Source: Henricia sp. BOLD:AAB3569 (taxonomy: Eukaryota; Echinodermata; Asteroidea; Spinulosida; Echinasteridae). Taken from it: DNA of 64,000 nt. The notes under the pieces are model-generated. The model saw only the letters and a list, made by a program, of their open reading frames with translations. It ran no database searches and was not told where the DNA came from. The stretch covers positions 930,001 through 994,000 of the forward strand of contig JBBELK010000213.1 in the NCBI GenBank assembly GCA_037783545.1. Direction: 5' to 3'. A program made the translations under genes and the position numbers. Each line of letters starts with the position of its first letter. Position 1 is the first letter of the stretch. This document shows positions 13,085 to 24,009 of the stretch, one piece after another.

Positions 13085-13291
13085 TGTGGTCCAAACGTCG
13101 GTAAATTTGGAAGTCAAGACATTTTCCAACGAACTTAAAATTTTGCATGCTCCAAACAGTCTATATTCCGCACTTGTCCTGAAAAATTGACAGACTTTCG
13201 CCGGGAAATGGCCGATAAATTTCAGCGTTTAAGGAAAACTGGGCTCGGGCTTCCTGCCTGCTCTGCAGACCGTGGCTGTCCGTGTACTCCT
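13085..13291. repeat. Truncated last satellite monomer at the array edge
   Basis: Final 207 bp of the satellite. It follows the monomer from TGTGGTCC to GTGTACTCCT and then stops inside the monomer, before the GATCACTCGTGCGCATGC part. It carries GAACTTAAAATT in place of GAACTTCAAATT and TTTCAGCGTTTAAGG in place of TTTCAGAGTTTAAGG. The next bases belong to a 5S intergenic spacer. Confidence 0.85.
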
Positions 13292-13296
13292 ATCAG
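13289..13296. other. Satellite / 5S rDNA junction
   Basis: The sequence reads GTACTCCT|A|TCAGTAAACG. Bases to 13291 follow the satellite, and bases from 13293 follow the 5S spacer (usual form CTTCAGTAAACG). The spacer is entered about 31 nt downstream of its normal start, so 40 nt of spacer precede the first gene. One spacer elsewhere (near 52963) reads ATTATCAGTAAACG, which would also explain the extra base. No target-site duplication, transposon end or linker sequence is visible. This fits illegitimate recombination between two arrays. Confidence 0.8.
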
Positions 13297-13332
13297 TAAA
13301 CGTTTAAAATTACGCAAACCTGTTAAGCATTC

Positions 13333-13450
13333 GTCTACGACCATACCACATTGAATACACCGGTTCCCGTCTGATCACCGCAGTTAAGCAACTTTGGGCT
13401 CGGTCAGTACTTCGGTGGGAGACCACCTGGGAATACCGAGTGTGGAAGGT
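13333..13450 (+). rRNA. First 5S rRNA copy, next to the satellite, variant
   Basis: Outermost copy, 40 nt inside the junction. G61T removes a helix II pair (C17-G61), and the 3' end is GTGGAAGGT, giving two mismatches in helix I (A5/A114, G7/G112). Both changes lie in paired regions, so the RNA is unlikely to be fully functional, although the internal promoter is largely intact. Confidence 0.85.
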
Positions 13451-14643
13451 ACTTTTGTTTTTAGTAAAATATTGTTCTTCAGTAAACGTTTCAAATTACA
13501 CAAACCTGTTAAGCATTCGTCTACGACCATACCACATTGAATACACCGGTTCACGTCTGATCACCGTAGTTAAGCAACGTTGGGCTCGGTCAGTACTTCG
13601 GTGGGAGACCACCTGGGAATACCGAGTGTCGTAGGCACTTTTGTTTTGTCGAGTAAAATATTGTTCTTCAGTAAACGTTTCAAATTACGCAAACCTGTTA
13701 AGCATTCGTCTACGACCATGCCACATTGAATACACCGGTTCCCGTCTGATCACCGCAGTTAAGCAACGTTGGGCTCGGTCAGTACTTCGGTGGGAGACCA
13801 CCTGGGAATACCGAGTGTCGTAGGCACTTTTGTTTTTAGTAAAATATTGTTCTTCAGTAAACGTTTAAAATTACGCAAACCTGTTAAGCTTTCGTCTACG
13901 ACCATACCACATTGAATACACCGGTTCCCGTCTGATCACCGCAGTTAAGCAACGTTGGGCTCGGTCAGTACTTCGGTGGGAGACCACCTGGGAATACCGA
14001 GTGTCGTAGGCACTTTTGTTTTTAGTAAAATATTGTTCTTCAGTAAACGTTTCAAATTACGCAAACCTGTTAAGCATTCGTCTACGACCATACCACATTG
14101 AATACACCGGTTCCCGTCTGATCACCGCAGTTAAGCAACGTTGGTCTCGGTTAGTACTTCGGTGGGAGACCACCTGGGAATACCGAGTGTCGTAGGCACT
14201 TTTGTTTTGTCGAGTAAAATATTGTTCTTCAGTAAACGTTTAAAATTACGCAAACCTCTTAAGCATTCATCTACGACCATACCACATTGAATACACCGGT
14301 TCCCGTCTGATCACCGCAGTTAAGCAACGTTGGGCTCGGTCAGTACTTCGGTGGGAGACCACCTGGGAATACCGAGTGTCGTAGGCACTTTTGTTTTGTC
14401 GAGTAAAATATTGTTCTTCAGTAAACGTTTAAAATTACGCAAACCTGTTAAGCATTCGTCTACGACCATACCACATTGAATACACCGGTTCCCGTCTGAT
14501 CACCGCAGTTAAGCAACGTTGGGCTCGGTCAGTACTTCGGTGGGAGACCACCTGGGAATACCGAGTGTCGTAGGCACTTTTGTTTTTAGTAAAATATTGT
14601 TCTTCAGTAAACGTTTAAAATTACGCAAACCTGTTAAGCATTC

Positions 14644-14761
14644 GTCTACGACCATACCACATTGAATACACCGGTACCCGTCTGATCACCGCAGTTAAGC
14701 AACGTTGGGCTCGGTCAGTACTTCGGTGGGAGACCACCTGGGAATACCGAGTGTGGAAGGT
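14644..14761 (+). rRNA. 5S rRNA variant with GTGGAAGGT 3' end
   Basis: One of nine copies with C112G, T114A and C118T. It also has T33A (CCGGTACCCG) in the helix III loop. It lies just before the 4308-bp block; its 3' end and the following ACACAAACC spacer are shared with 15580. Confidence 0.8.
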
Positions 14762-15579
14762 ACTTTTGTTTTTAGTAAAATATTGTTCTTCAGTAAACGT
14801 TTCAAATTACACAAACCTGTTAAGCATTCGTCTACGACCATACCACATTGAATACAGCGGTTCCCGTCTGATCACCGCAGTTAAGCAACGTTGGGCTCGG
14901 TCAGTACTTCGGTGGGAGACCACCTGGGAATACCGAGTGTCGTAGGCACTTTTGTTTTGTCGAGTAAAATATTGTTCTTCAGTAAACGTTTCAAATTACG
15001 CAAACCTGTTAAGCATTCGTCTACGACCATACCACATTGAATACACCGGTTCCCGTCTGATCACCGCAGTTAAGCAACGTTGGGCTCGGTCAGTACTTCG
15101 GTGGGAGACCAACTGGGAATACCGAGTGTCGTAGGCACTTTTGTTTTTAGTAAAATATTGTTCTTCAGTAAACGTTTAAAATTACGCAAACCTGTTAAGC
15201 TTTCGTCTACTACCATACCACATTGAATACACCGGTTCCCGTCTGATCACCGCAGTTAAGCAACGTTGGGCTCGGTCAGTACTTCGGTGGGAGACCACCT
15301 GGGAATACCGAGTGTCGTAGGCACTTTTGTTTTGTCGAGTAAAATATTGTTCTTCAGTAAACGTTTAAAATTACGCAAACCTGTTAAGCATTCGTCTACG
15401 ACCATACCACATTGAATACACCGGTTCCCGTCTGATCACCGCAGTTAAGCAACGTTGGGCTCGGTCAGTACTTCGGTGGGAGACCACCTGGGAATACCGA
15501 GTGTCGTAGGCACTTTTGTTTTTAGTAAAATATTGTTCTTCAGTAAACGTTTAAAATTACGCAAACCTGTTAAGCATTC

Positions 15580-15697
15580 GTCTACGACCATACCACATTG
15601 AATACACCGGTTCCCGTCTGATCACCGCAGTTAAGCAACGTTGGGCTCGGTCAGTACTTCGGTGGGAGACCACCTGGGAATACCGAGTGTGGAAGGT
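15580..15697 (+). rRNA. 5S rRNA variant with GTGGAAGGT 3' end
   Basis: Apart from the 3' end changes the gene is consensus. Its exact partner in the second 4308-bp block is 19888-20005. Confidence 0.8.
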
Positions 15698-16140
15698 ACT
15701 TTTGTTTTTAGTAAAATATTGTTCTTCAGTAAACGTTTCAAATTACACAAACCTGTTAAGCATTCGTCTACGACCATACCACATTGAATACAGCGGTTCC
15801 CGTCTGATCACCGCAGTTAAGCAACGTTGGGCTCGGTCAGTACTTCGGTGGGAGACCACCTGGGAATACCGAGTGTCGTAGGCACTTTTGTTTTGTCGAG
15901 TAAAATATTGTTCTTCAGTAAACGTTTCAAATTACGCAAACCTGTTAAGCATTCGTCTACGACCATACCACATTGAATACACCGGTTCCCGTCTGATCAC
16001 CGCAGTTAAGCAACGTTGGGCTCGGTCAGTACTTCGGTGGGAGACCAACTGGGAATACCGAGTGTCGTAGGCACTTTTGTTTTTAGTAAAATATTGTTCT
16101 TCAGTAAACGTTTAAAATTACGCAAACCTGTTAAGCTTTC

Positions 16141-16258
16141 GTCTACTACCATACCACATTGAATACACCGGTTCCCGTCTGATCACCGCAGTTAAGCAAC
16201 GTTGGGCTCGGTCAGTACTTCGGTGGGAGACCACCTGGGAATACCGAGTTTCGAAGGC
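16141..16258 (+). rRNA. 5S rRNA variant with doubly damaged helix I
   Basis: G7T at the 5' side (GTCTACTACC) combines with G110T and T114A at the 3' side (GAGTTTCGAAGGC). Helix I then has mismatches at 5/114, 7/112 and 9/110. This and its partner 20449-20566 are the copies with the worst closing helix and are good pseudogene candidates. Confidence 0.75.
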
Positions 16259-18201
16259 ACTTTTGTTTTGTCGAGTAAAATATTGTTCTTCAGTAAACGT
16301 TTAAAATTACGCAAACCTCTTAAGCATTCATCTACGACCATACCACATTGAATACACCGGTTCCCGTCTGATCACCGCAGTTAAGCAACGTTGGGCTCGG
16401 TCAGTACTTCGGTGGGAGACCACCTGTGAATACCGAGTGTCGTAGGCACTTTTGTTTTGTCGAGTAAAATATTGTTCTTCAGTAAACGTTTAAAATTACG
16501 CAAACCTCTTAAGCATTCATCTACGACCATACCACATTGAATACACCGGTTCCCGTCTGATCACCGCAGTTAAGCAACGTTGGGCTCGGTCAGTACTTCG
16601 GTGGGAGACCACCTGGGAATACCGAGTGTCGTAGGCACTTTTGTTTTGTCGAGTAAAATATTGTTCTTCAGTAAACGTTTAAAATTACGCAAACCTGTTA
16701 AGCATTCGTCTACGACCATACCACATTGAATACACCGGTTCCCGTCTGATCACCGCAGTTAAGCAACGTTGGGCTCGGTCAGTACTTCGGTGGGAGACCA
16801 CCTGGGAATACCGAGTGTCGTAGGCACTTTTGTTTTTAGTAAAATATTGTTCTTCAGTAAACGTTTAAAATTACGCAAACCTGTTGAGCATTCGTCTACG
16901 ACCATACCACATTGAATACACCGGTTCCCGTCTGATCACCGCAGTTAAGCAACGTTGGGCTCGGTCAGTACTTCGGTGGGAGACCACCTGGGAATACCGA
17001 GTGTCGTAGGCACTTTTGTTTTGTCGAGTAAAATATTGTTCTTCAGTAAACGTTTCAAATTACGCAAACCTGTTAAGCATTCGTCTACGACCATACCACA
17101 TTGAATACACCGGTTCCCGTCTGATCACCGCAGTTAAGCAACGTTGGGCTCGGTCAGTACTTCGGTGGGAGACCACCTGGGAATACCGAGTGTCGTAGGC
17201 ACTTTTGTTTTTAGTAAAATATTGTTCTTCAGTAAACGTTTAAAATTACGCAAACCTGTTAAGCTTTCGTCTACTACCATACCACATTGAATACACCGGT
17301 TCCCGTCTGATCACCGCAGTTAAGCAACGTTGGGCTCGGTCAGTACTTCGGTGGGAGACCACCTGGGAATACCGAGTGTCGTAGGCACTTTTGTTTTTAG
17401 TAAAATATTGTTCTTCAGTAAACGTTTCAAATTACGCAAACCTGTTAAGCATTCGTCTACGACCATACCACATTGAATACACCGGTTCCCGTCTGATCAC
17501 CGCAGTTAAGCAACGTTGGTCTCGGTCAGTACTTCGGTGGGAGACCATCTGGGAATACCGAGTGTCGTAGGCACTTTTGTTTTTAGTAAAATATTGTTCT
17601 TCAGTAAACGTTTCAAATTACGCAAACCTGTTAAGCATTCGTCTACGACCATACCACATTGAATACACCGGTTCCCGTCTGATCACCGCAGTTAAGCAAC
17701 GTTGGTCTCGGTCAGTACTTCGGTGGGAGACCACCTGGGAATACCGAGTGTCGTAGGCACTTTTGTTTTTAGTAAAATATTGTTCTTCAGTAAACGTTTC
17801 AAATTACGCAAACCTGTTGAGCATTCGTCTACGACCATACCACATTGAATACACCGGTTCCCGTCTGATCACCGCATTTAAGCAACGTTGGGCTCGGTCA
17901 GTACTTCGGTGGGAGACCACCTGTGAATACCGAGTGTCGTAGGCACTTTTGTTTTGTCGAGTAAAATATTGTTCTTCAGTAAACGTTTAAAATTACGCAA
18001 ACCTGTTAAGCATTCGTCTACGACCATACCACATTGAATACACCGGTTCCCGTCTGATCACCGCAGTTAAGCAACGTTGGGCTCGGTCAGTACTTCGGTG
18101 GGAGACCACCTGGGAATACCGAGTGTCGTAGGCACTTTTGTTTTTAGTAAAATATTGTTCTTCAGTAAACGTTTAAAATTACGCAAACCTGTTAAGCATT
18201 C

Positions 18202-18319
18202 GTCTACGACCATACCACATTGAATACACCGGTTCCCGTCTGATCACCGCAGTTAAGCAACGTTGGGCTCGTTCAGTACTTCGGTGGGAGACCACCTGGG
18301 AATACCGAGTGTGGAAGGT
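18202..18319 (+). rRNA. 5S rRNA variant: GTGGAAGGT end plus G71T
   Basis: Carries CTCGTTCAG (G71T, unpairing helix V and changing the intermediate element) as well as the variant 3' end. The same pair of changes is found in 22510, 27766, 28891 and 30955, so they travel as one haplotype. Confidence 0.8.
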
Positions 18320-19887
18320 ACTTTTGTTTTTAGTAAAATATTGTTCTTCAGTAAACGTTTCAAATTACACAAACCTGTTAAGCATTCGTCTACGACCATA
18401 CCACATTGAATACACCGGTTCCCGTCTGATCACCGCAGTTAAGCAACGTTGGGCTCGGTCAGTACTTCGGTGGGAGACCACCTGGGAATACCGAGTGTCG
18501 TAGGCACTTTTGTTTTTAGTAAAATATTGTTCTTCAGTAAACGTTTCAAATTACGCAAACCTGTTAAGCATTCGTCTACGACCATACCACATTGAATACA
18601 CCGGTTCCCGTCTGATCACCGCAGTTAAGCAACGTTGGTCTCGGTCAGTACTTCGGTGGGAGACCACCTGGGAATACCGAGTGTCGTAGGCACTTTTGTT
18701 TTGTCGAGTAAAATATTGTTCTTCAGTAAACGTTTAAAATTACGCAAACCTCTTAAGCATTCATCTACGACCATACCACATTGAATACACCGGTTCCCGT
18801 CTGATCACCGCAGTTAAGCAACGTTGGGCTCGGTCAGTACTTCGGTGGGAGACCACCTGGGAATACCGAGTGTCGTAGGCACTTTTGTTTTGTCGAGTAA
18901 AATATTGTTCTTCAGTAAACGTTTCAAATTACGCAAACCTGTTAAGCATTCGTCTACGACCATACCACATTGAATACACCGGTTCCCGTCTGATCACCGC
19001 AGTTAAGCAACGTTGGGCTCGGTCAGTACTTCGGTGGGAGACCACCTGGGAATACCGAGTGTCGTAGGCACTTTTGTTTTTAGTAAAATATTGTTCTTCA
19101 GTAAACGTTTCAAATTACGCAAACCTGTTAAGCATTCGTCTACGACCATACCACATTGAATACAGCGGTTCCCGTCTGATCACCGCAGTTAAGCAACGTT
19201 GGGCTCGGTCAGTACTTCGGTGGGAGACCACCTGGGAATACCGAGTGTCGTAGGCACTTTTGTTTTGTCGAGTAAAATATTGTTCTTCAGTAAACGTTTC
19301 AAATTACGCAAACCTGTTAAGCATTCGTCTACGACCATACCACATTGAATACACCGGTTCCCGTCTGATCACCGCAGTTAAGCAACGTTGGGCTCGGTCA
19401 GTACTTCGGTGGGAGACCAACTGGGAATACCGAGTGTCGTAGGCACTTTTGTTTTTAGTAAAATATTGTTCTTCAGTAAACGTTTAAAATTACGCAAACC
19501 TGTTAAGCTTTCGTCTACTACCATACCACATTGAATACACCGGTTCCCGTCTGATCACCGCAGTTAAGCAACGTTGGGCTCGGTCAGTACTTCGGTGGGA
19601 GACCACCTGGGAATACCGAGTGTCGTAGGCACTTTTGTTTTGTCGAGTAAAATATTGTTCTTCAGTAAACGTTTAAAATTACGCAAACCTGTTAAGCATT
19701 CGTCTACGACCATACCACATTGAATACACCGGTTCCCGTCTGATCACCGCAGTTAAGCAACGTTGGGCTCGGTCAGTACTTCGGTGGGAGACCACCTGGG
19801 AATACCGAGTGTCGTAGGCACTTTTGTTTTTAGTAAAATATTGTTCTTCAGTAAACGTTTAAAATTACGCAAACCTGTTAAGCATTC

Positions 19888-20005
19888 GTCTACGACCATA
19901 CCACATTGAATACACCGGTTCCCGTCTGATCACCGCAGTTAAGCAACGTTGGGCTCGGTCAGTACTTCGGTGGGAGACCACCTGGGAATACCGAGTGTGG
20001 AAGGT
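19888..20005 (+). rRNA. 5S rRNA variant with GTGGAAGGT 3' end
   Basis: Second-block partner of 15580-15697 (offset 4308 bp), without the G71T change. Confidence 0.8.
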
Positions 20006-20448
20006 ACTTTTGTTTTTAGTAAAATATTGTTCTTCAGTAAACGTTTCAAATTACACAAACCTGTTAAGCATTCGTCTACGACCATACCACATTGAATACA
20101 GCGGTTCCCGTCTGATCACCGCAGTTAAGCAACGTTGGGCTCGGTCAGTACTTCGGTGGGAGACCACCTGGGAATACCGAGTGTCGTAGGCACTTTTGTT
20201 TTGTCGAGTAAAATATTGTTCTTCAGTAAACGTTTCAAATTACGCAAACCTGTTAAGCATTCGTCTACGACCATACCACATTGAATACACCGGTTCCCGT
20301 CTGATCACCGCAGTTAAGCAACGTTGGGCTCGGTCAGTACTTCGGTGGGAGACCAACTGGGAATACCGAGTGTCGTAGGCACTTTTGTTTTTAGTAAAAT
20401 ATTGTTCTTCAGTAAACGTTTAAAATTACGCAAACCTGTTAAGCTTTC

Positions 20449-20566
20449 GTCTACTACCATACCACATTGAATACACCGGTTCCCGTCTGATCACCGCAGT
20501 TAAGCAACGTTGGGCTCGGTCAGTACTTCGGTGGGAGACCACCTGGGAATACCGAGTTTCGAAGGC
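20449..20566 (+). rRNA. 5S rRNA variant with doubly damaged helix I
   Basis: Second-block partner of 16141-16258, with the same GTCTACTACC start and GAGTTTCGAAGGC end. Confidence 0.75.
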
Positions 20567-22509
20567 ACTTTTGTTTTGTCGAGTAAAATATTGTTCTTCA
20601 GTAAACGTTTAAAATTACGCAAACCTCTTAAGCATTCATCTACGACCATACCACATTGAATACACCGGTTCCCGTCTGATCACCGCAGTTAAGCAACGTT
20701 GGGCTCGGTCAGTACTTCGGTGGGAGACCACCTGTGAATACCGAGTGTCGTAGGCACTTTTGTTTTGTCGAGTAAAATATTGTTCTTCAGTAAACGTTTA
20801 AAATTACGCAAACCTCTTAAGCATTCATCTACGACCATACCACATTGAATACACCGGTTCCCGTCTGATCACCGCAGTTAAGCAACGTTGGGCTCGGTCA
20901 GTACTTCGGTGGGAGACCACCTGGGAATACCGAGTGTCGTAGGCACTTTTGTTTTGTCGAGTAAAATATTGTTCTTCAGTAAACGTTTAAAATTACGCAA
21001 ACCTGTTAAGCATTCGTCTACGACCATACCACATTGAATACACCGGTTCCCGTCTGATCACCGCAGTTAAGCAACGTTGGGCTCGGTCAGTACTTCGGTG
21101 GGAGACCACCTGGGAATACCGAGTGTCGTAGGCACTTTTGTTTTTAGTAAAATATTGTTCTTCAGTAAACGTTTAAAATTACGCAAACCTGTTGAGCATT
21201 CGTCTACGACCATACCACATTGAATACACCGGTTCCCGTCTGATCACCGCAGTTAAGCAACGTTGGGCTCGGTCAGTACTTCGGTGGGAGACCACCTGGG
21301 AATACCGAGTGTCGTAGGCACTTTTGTTTTGTCGAGTAAAATATTGTTCTTCAGTAAACGTTTCAAATTACGCAAACCTGTTAAGCATTCGTCTACGACC
21401 ATACCACATTGAATACACCGGTTCCCGTCTGATCACCGCAGTTAAGCAACGTTGGGCTCGGTCAGTACTTCGGTGGGAGACCACCTGGGAATACCGAGTG
21501 TCGTAGGCACTTTTGTTTTTAGTAAAATATTGTTCTTCAGTAAACGTTTAAAATTACGCAAACCTGTTAAGCTTTCGTCTACTACCATACCACATTGAAT
21601 ACACCGGTTCCCGTCTGATCACCGCAGTTAAGCAACGTTGGGCTCGGTCAGTACTTCGGTGGGAGACCACCTGGGAATACCGAGTGTCGTAGGCACTTTT
21701 GTTTTTAGTAAAATATTGTTCTTCAGTAAACGTTTCAAATTACGCAAACCTGTTAAGCATTCGTCTACGACCATACCACATTGAATACACCGGTTCCCGT
21801 CTGATCACCGCAGTTAAGCAACGTTGGTCTCGGTCAGTACTTCGGTGGGAGACCATCTGGGAATACCGAGTGTCGTAGGCACTTTTGTTTTTAGTAAAAT
21901 ATTGTTCTTCAGTAAACGTTTCAAATTACGCAAACCTGTTAAGCATTCGTCTACGACCATACCACATTGAATACACCGGTTCCCGTCTGATCACCGCAGT
22001 TAAGCAACGTTGGTCTCGGTCAGTACTTCGGTGGGAGACCACCTGGGAATACCGAGTGTCGTAGGCACTTTTGTTTTTAGTAAAATATTGTTCTTCAGTA
22101 AACGTTTCAAATTACGCAAACCTGTTGAGCATTCGTCTACGACCATACCACATTGAATACACCGGTTCCCGTCTGATCACCGCATTTAAGCAACGTTGGG
22201 CTCGGTCAGTACTTCGGTGGGAGACCACCTGTGAATACCGAGTGTCGTAGGCACTTTTGTTTTGTCGAGTAAAATATTGTTCTTCAGTAAACGTTTAAAA
22301 TTACGCAAACCTGTTAAGCATTCGTCTACGACCATACCACATTGAATACACCGGTTCCCGTCTGATCACCGCAGTTAAGCAACGTTGGGCTCGGTCAGTA
22401 CTTCGGTGGGAGACCACCTGGGAATACCGAGTGTCGTAGGCACTTTTGTTTTTAGTAAAATATTGTTCTTCAGTAAACGTTTAAAATTACGCAAACCTGT
22501 TAAGCATTC

Positions 22510-22627
22510 GTCTACGACCATACCACATTGAATACACCGGTTCCCGTCTGATCACCGCAGTTAAGCAACGTTGGGCTCGTTCAGTACTTCGGTGGGAGAC
22601 CACCTGGGAATACCGAGTGTGGAAGGT
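22510..22627 (+). rRNA. 5S rRNA variant: GTGGAAGGT end plus G71T
   Basis: Second-block partner of 18202-18319. Confidence 0.8.
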
Positions 22628-23941
22628 ACTTTTGTTTTTAGTAAAATATTGTTCTTCAGTAAACGTTTCAAATTACACAAACCTGTTAAGCATTCGTCTA
22701 CGACCATACCACATTGAATACACCGGTTCCCGTCTGATCACCGCAGTTAAGCAACGTTGGGCTCGGTCAGTACTTCGGTGGGAGACCACCTGGGAATACC
22801 GAGTGTCGTAGGCACTTTTGTTTTTAGTAAAATATTGTTCTTCAGTAAACGTTTCAAATTACGCAAACCTGTTAAGCATTCGTCTACGACCATACCACAT
22901 TGAATACACCGGTTCCCGTCTGATCACCGCAGTTAAGCAACGTTGGTCTCGGTCAGTACTTCGGTGGGAGACCACCTGGGAATACCGAGTGTCGTAGGCA
23001 CTTTTGTTTTGTCGAGTAAAATATTGTTCTTCAGTAAACGTTTAAAATTACGCAAACCTCTTAAGCATTCATCTACGACCATACCACATTGAATACACCG
23101 GTTCCCGTCTGATCACCGCAGTTAAGCAACGTTGGGCTCGGTCAGTACTTCGGTGGGAGACCACCTGGGAATACCGAGTGTCGTAGGCACTTTTGTTTTG
23201 TCGAGTAAAATATTGTTCTTCAGTAAACGTTTCAAATTACGCAAACCTGTTAAGCATTCGTCTACGACCATACCACATTGAATACACCGGTTCCCGTCTG
23301 ATCACCGCAGTTAAGCAACGTTGGGCTCGGTCAGTACTTCGGTGGGAGACCACCTGGGAATACCGAGTGTCGTAGGCACTTTTGTTTTTAGTAAAATATT
23401 GTTCTTCAGTAAACGTTTCAAATTACGCAAACCTGTTAAGCATTCGTCTACGACCATACCACATTGAATACACCGGTTCCCGTCTGATCACCGCAGTTAA
23501 GCAACGTTGGGCTCGGTCAGTACTTCGGTGGGAGACAACCTGGGAATACCGAGTGTCGTAGGCACTTTTGTTTTGTCGAGTAAAATATTGTTCTTCAGTA
23601 AACGTTTAAAATTACGCAAAGCTGTTAAGCATTCGTCTACGACCATACCACATTGAATACACCGGTTCCCGTCTGATCACCGCAGTTAAGCAACGTTGGG
23701 CTCGGTCAGTACTTCGGTGGGAGACCACCTGGGAATACCGAGTGTCGTAGGCACTTTTGTTTTGTCGAGTAAAATATTGTTCTTCAGTAAACGTTTAAAA
23801 TTACGCAAATCTGTTAAGCATTCGTCTACGACCATACCACATTGAATACACCGGTTCCCGTCTGATCACCGCAGTTAAGCAACGTTGGGCTCGGTCAGTA
23901 CTTCGGTGGGAGACCACCTGGGAATACCGAGTGTCGTAGGC

Positions 23942-24009
23942 ACTTTTGTTTTTAGTAAAATATTGTTCTTCAGTAAACGTTTAAAATTACGCAAACCTGT
24001 TAAGCATTC
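23942..24009 (+). other. Short-type intergenic spacer (68 nt), representative
   Basis: Same as the long form except that TTTTGTTTTGTCGAGTAAAA is TTTTGTTTTTAGTAAAA, a net loss of 3 bp; it occurs 129 times. Most short spacers carry TTTCAAATTACG or TTTAAAATTACG, and a subset reads TTCTGTAAACG in place of TTCAGTAAACG. Spacer form and gene variants travel together, so the whole unit is the block that is copied. Confidence 0.85.

Larger units (their letters stand above)
1..13291. repeat. Satellite array, ~258-bp monomer, 51 complete copies plus one partial
   Basis: Head-to-tail tandem repeat. Taking TGTGGTCCAAAC as the monomer start, the first monomer begins at base 1 and the last, partial one at 13085. 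The average period is 256.5 bp (common lengths 258, 257, 255 and 254). Length differences come from three recurrent indels: loss of 3 bp in TCCTGATCACTCG, loss of 4 bp in CTCCAAACAGTC, and loss of 1 bp in TTTGGTCAAAG. Monomers are very similar but carry shared variants (GTCGGC/GTCGGT/TTCGGC, CCGACG/CCAACG/CGAACG, GGGACGG/GCGACGG) that recur in blocks, the mark of unequal exchange. I do not recognise the family. It contains no Pol III promoter, tRNA-like head or transposase trace that I can see. The array continues past the left edge. Function is unknown; a structural or heterochromatic role is only inference. Confidence 0.95.
13333..14829 (+). rRNA. 5S rRNA genes 1-8, left-edge block
   Basis: Gene starts (each core 118 nt): 13333, 13519, 13708, 13894, 14080, 14269, 14458, 14644. 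This edge block is unusually rich in private changes: G61T in copy 1, C35A with C49T in copy 2, A13G in copy 3, G66T with C73T in copy 5, a first-base A in copy 6, and T33A in copy 8. Copies 1 and 8 end in GTGGAAGGT in place of GTCGTAGGC. Higher divergence at an array edge is expected where homogenisation is weak. Confidence 0.93.
14830..19137 (+). rRNA. 5S rRNA genes 9-31, first copy of the 4308-bp block
   Basis: Gene starts: 14830, 15019, 15205, 15394, 15580, 15766, 15955, 16141, 16330, 16519, 16708, 16894, 17083, 17269, 17455, 17641, 17827, 18016, 18202, 18388, 18574, 18763, 18952. Markers: AATACAGCGG in 14830 and 15766; GAGACCAACTGG in 15019 and 15955; GTCTACTACC in 15205, 16141 and 17269; first-base A in 16330, 16519 and 18763; ATTTAAGC with CTGTGAATACC in 17827. 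A 936-bp five-gene repeat sits inside it (about 14677-15313 matches 15613-16249). Confidence 0.94.
19138..23445 (+). rRNA. 5S rRNA genes 32-54, second copy of the 4308-bp block
   Basis: Gene starts: 19138, 19327, 19513, 19702, 19888, 20074, 20263, 20449, 20638, 20827, 21016, 21202, 21391, 21577, 21763, 21949, 22135, 22324, 22510, 22696, 22882, 23071, 23260. Every start lies 4308 bp after its partner in genes 9-31, and every rare marker I compared recurs in register. The matching stretch is about 14812-19164 against 19120-23472. I did not compare every base; no difference was seen at the marker sites. Confidence 0.94.

Noticed and set aside
331-13148. 81-codon minus-strand frames in nearly every satellite monomer
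   Set aside because: Same periodic artefact; there are no family motifs, and each frame ends or continues only according to local indels.
13292-13332. A transposon end or target-site duplication at the array junction
   Set aside because: No inverted repeat, poly(A) or duplicated flank is present; all bases but one or two belong to the satellite or to the 5S spacer.
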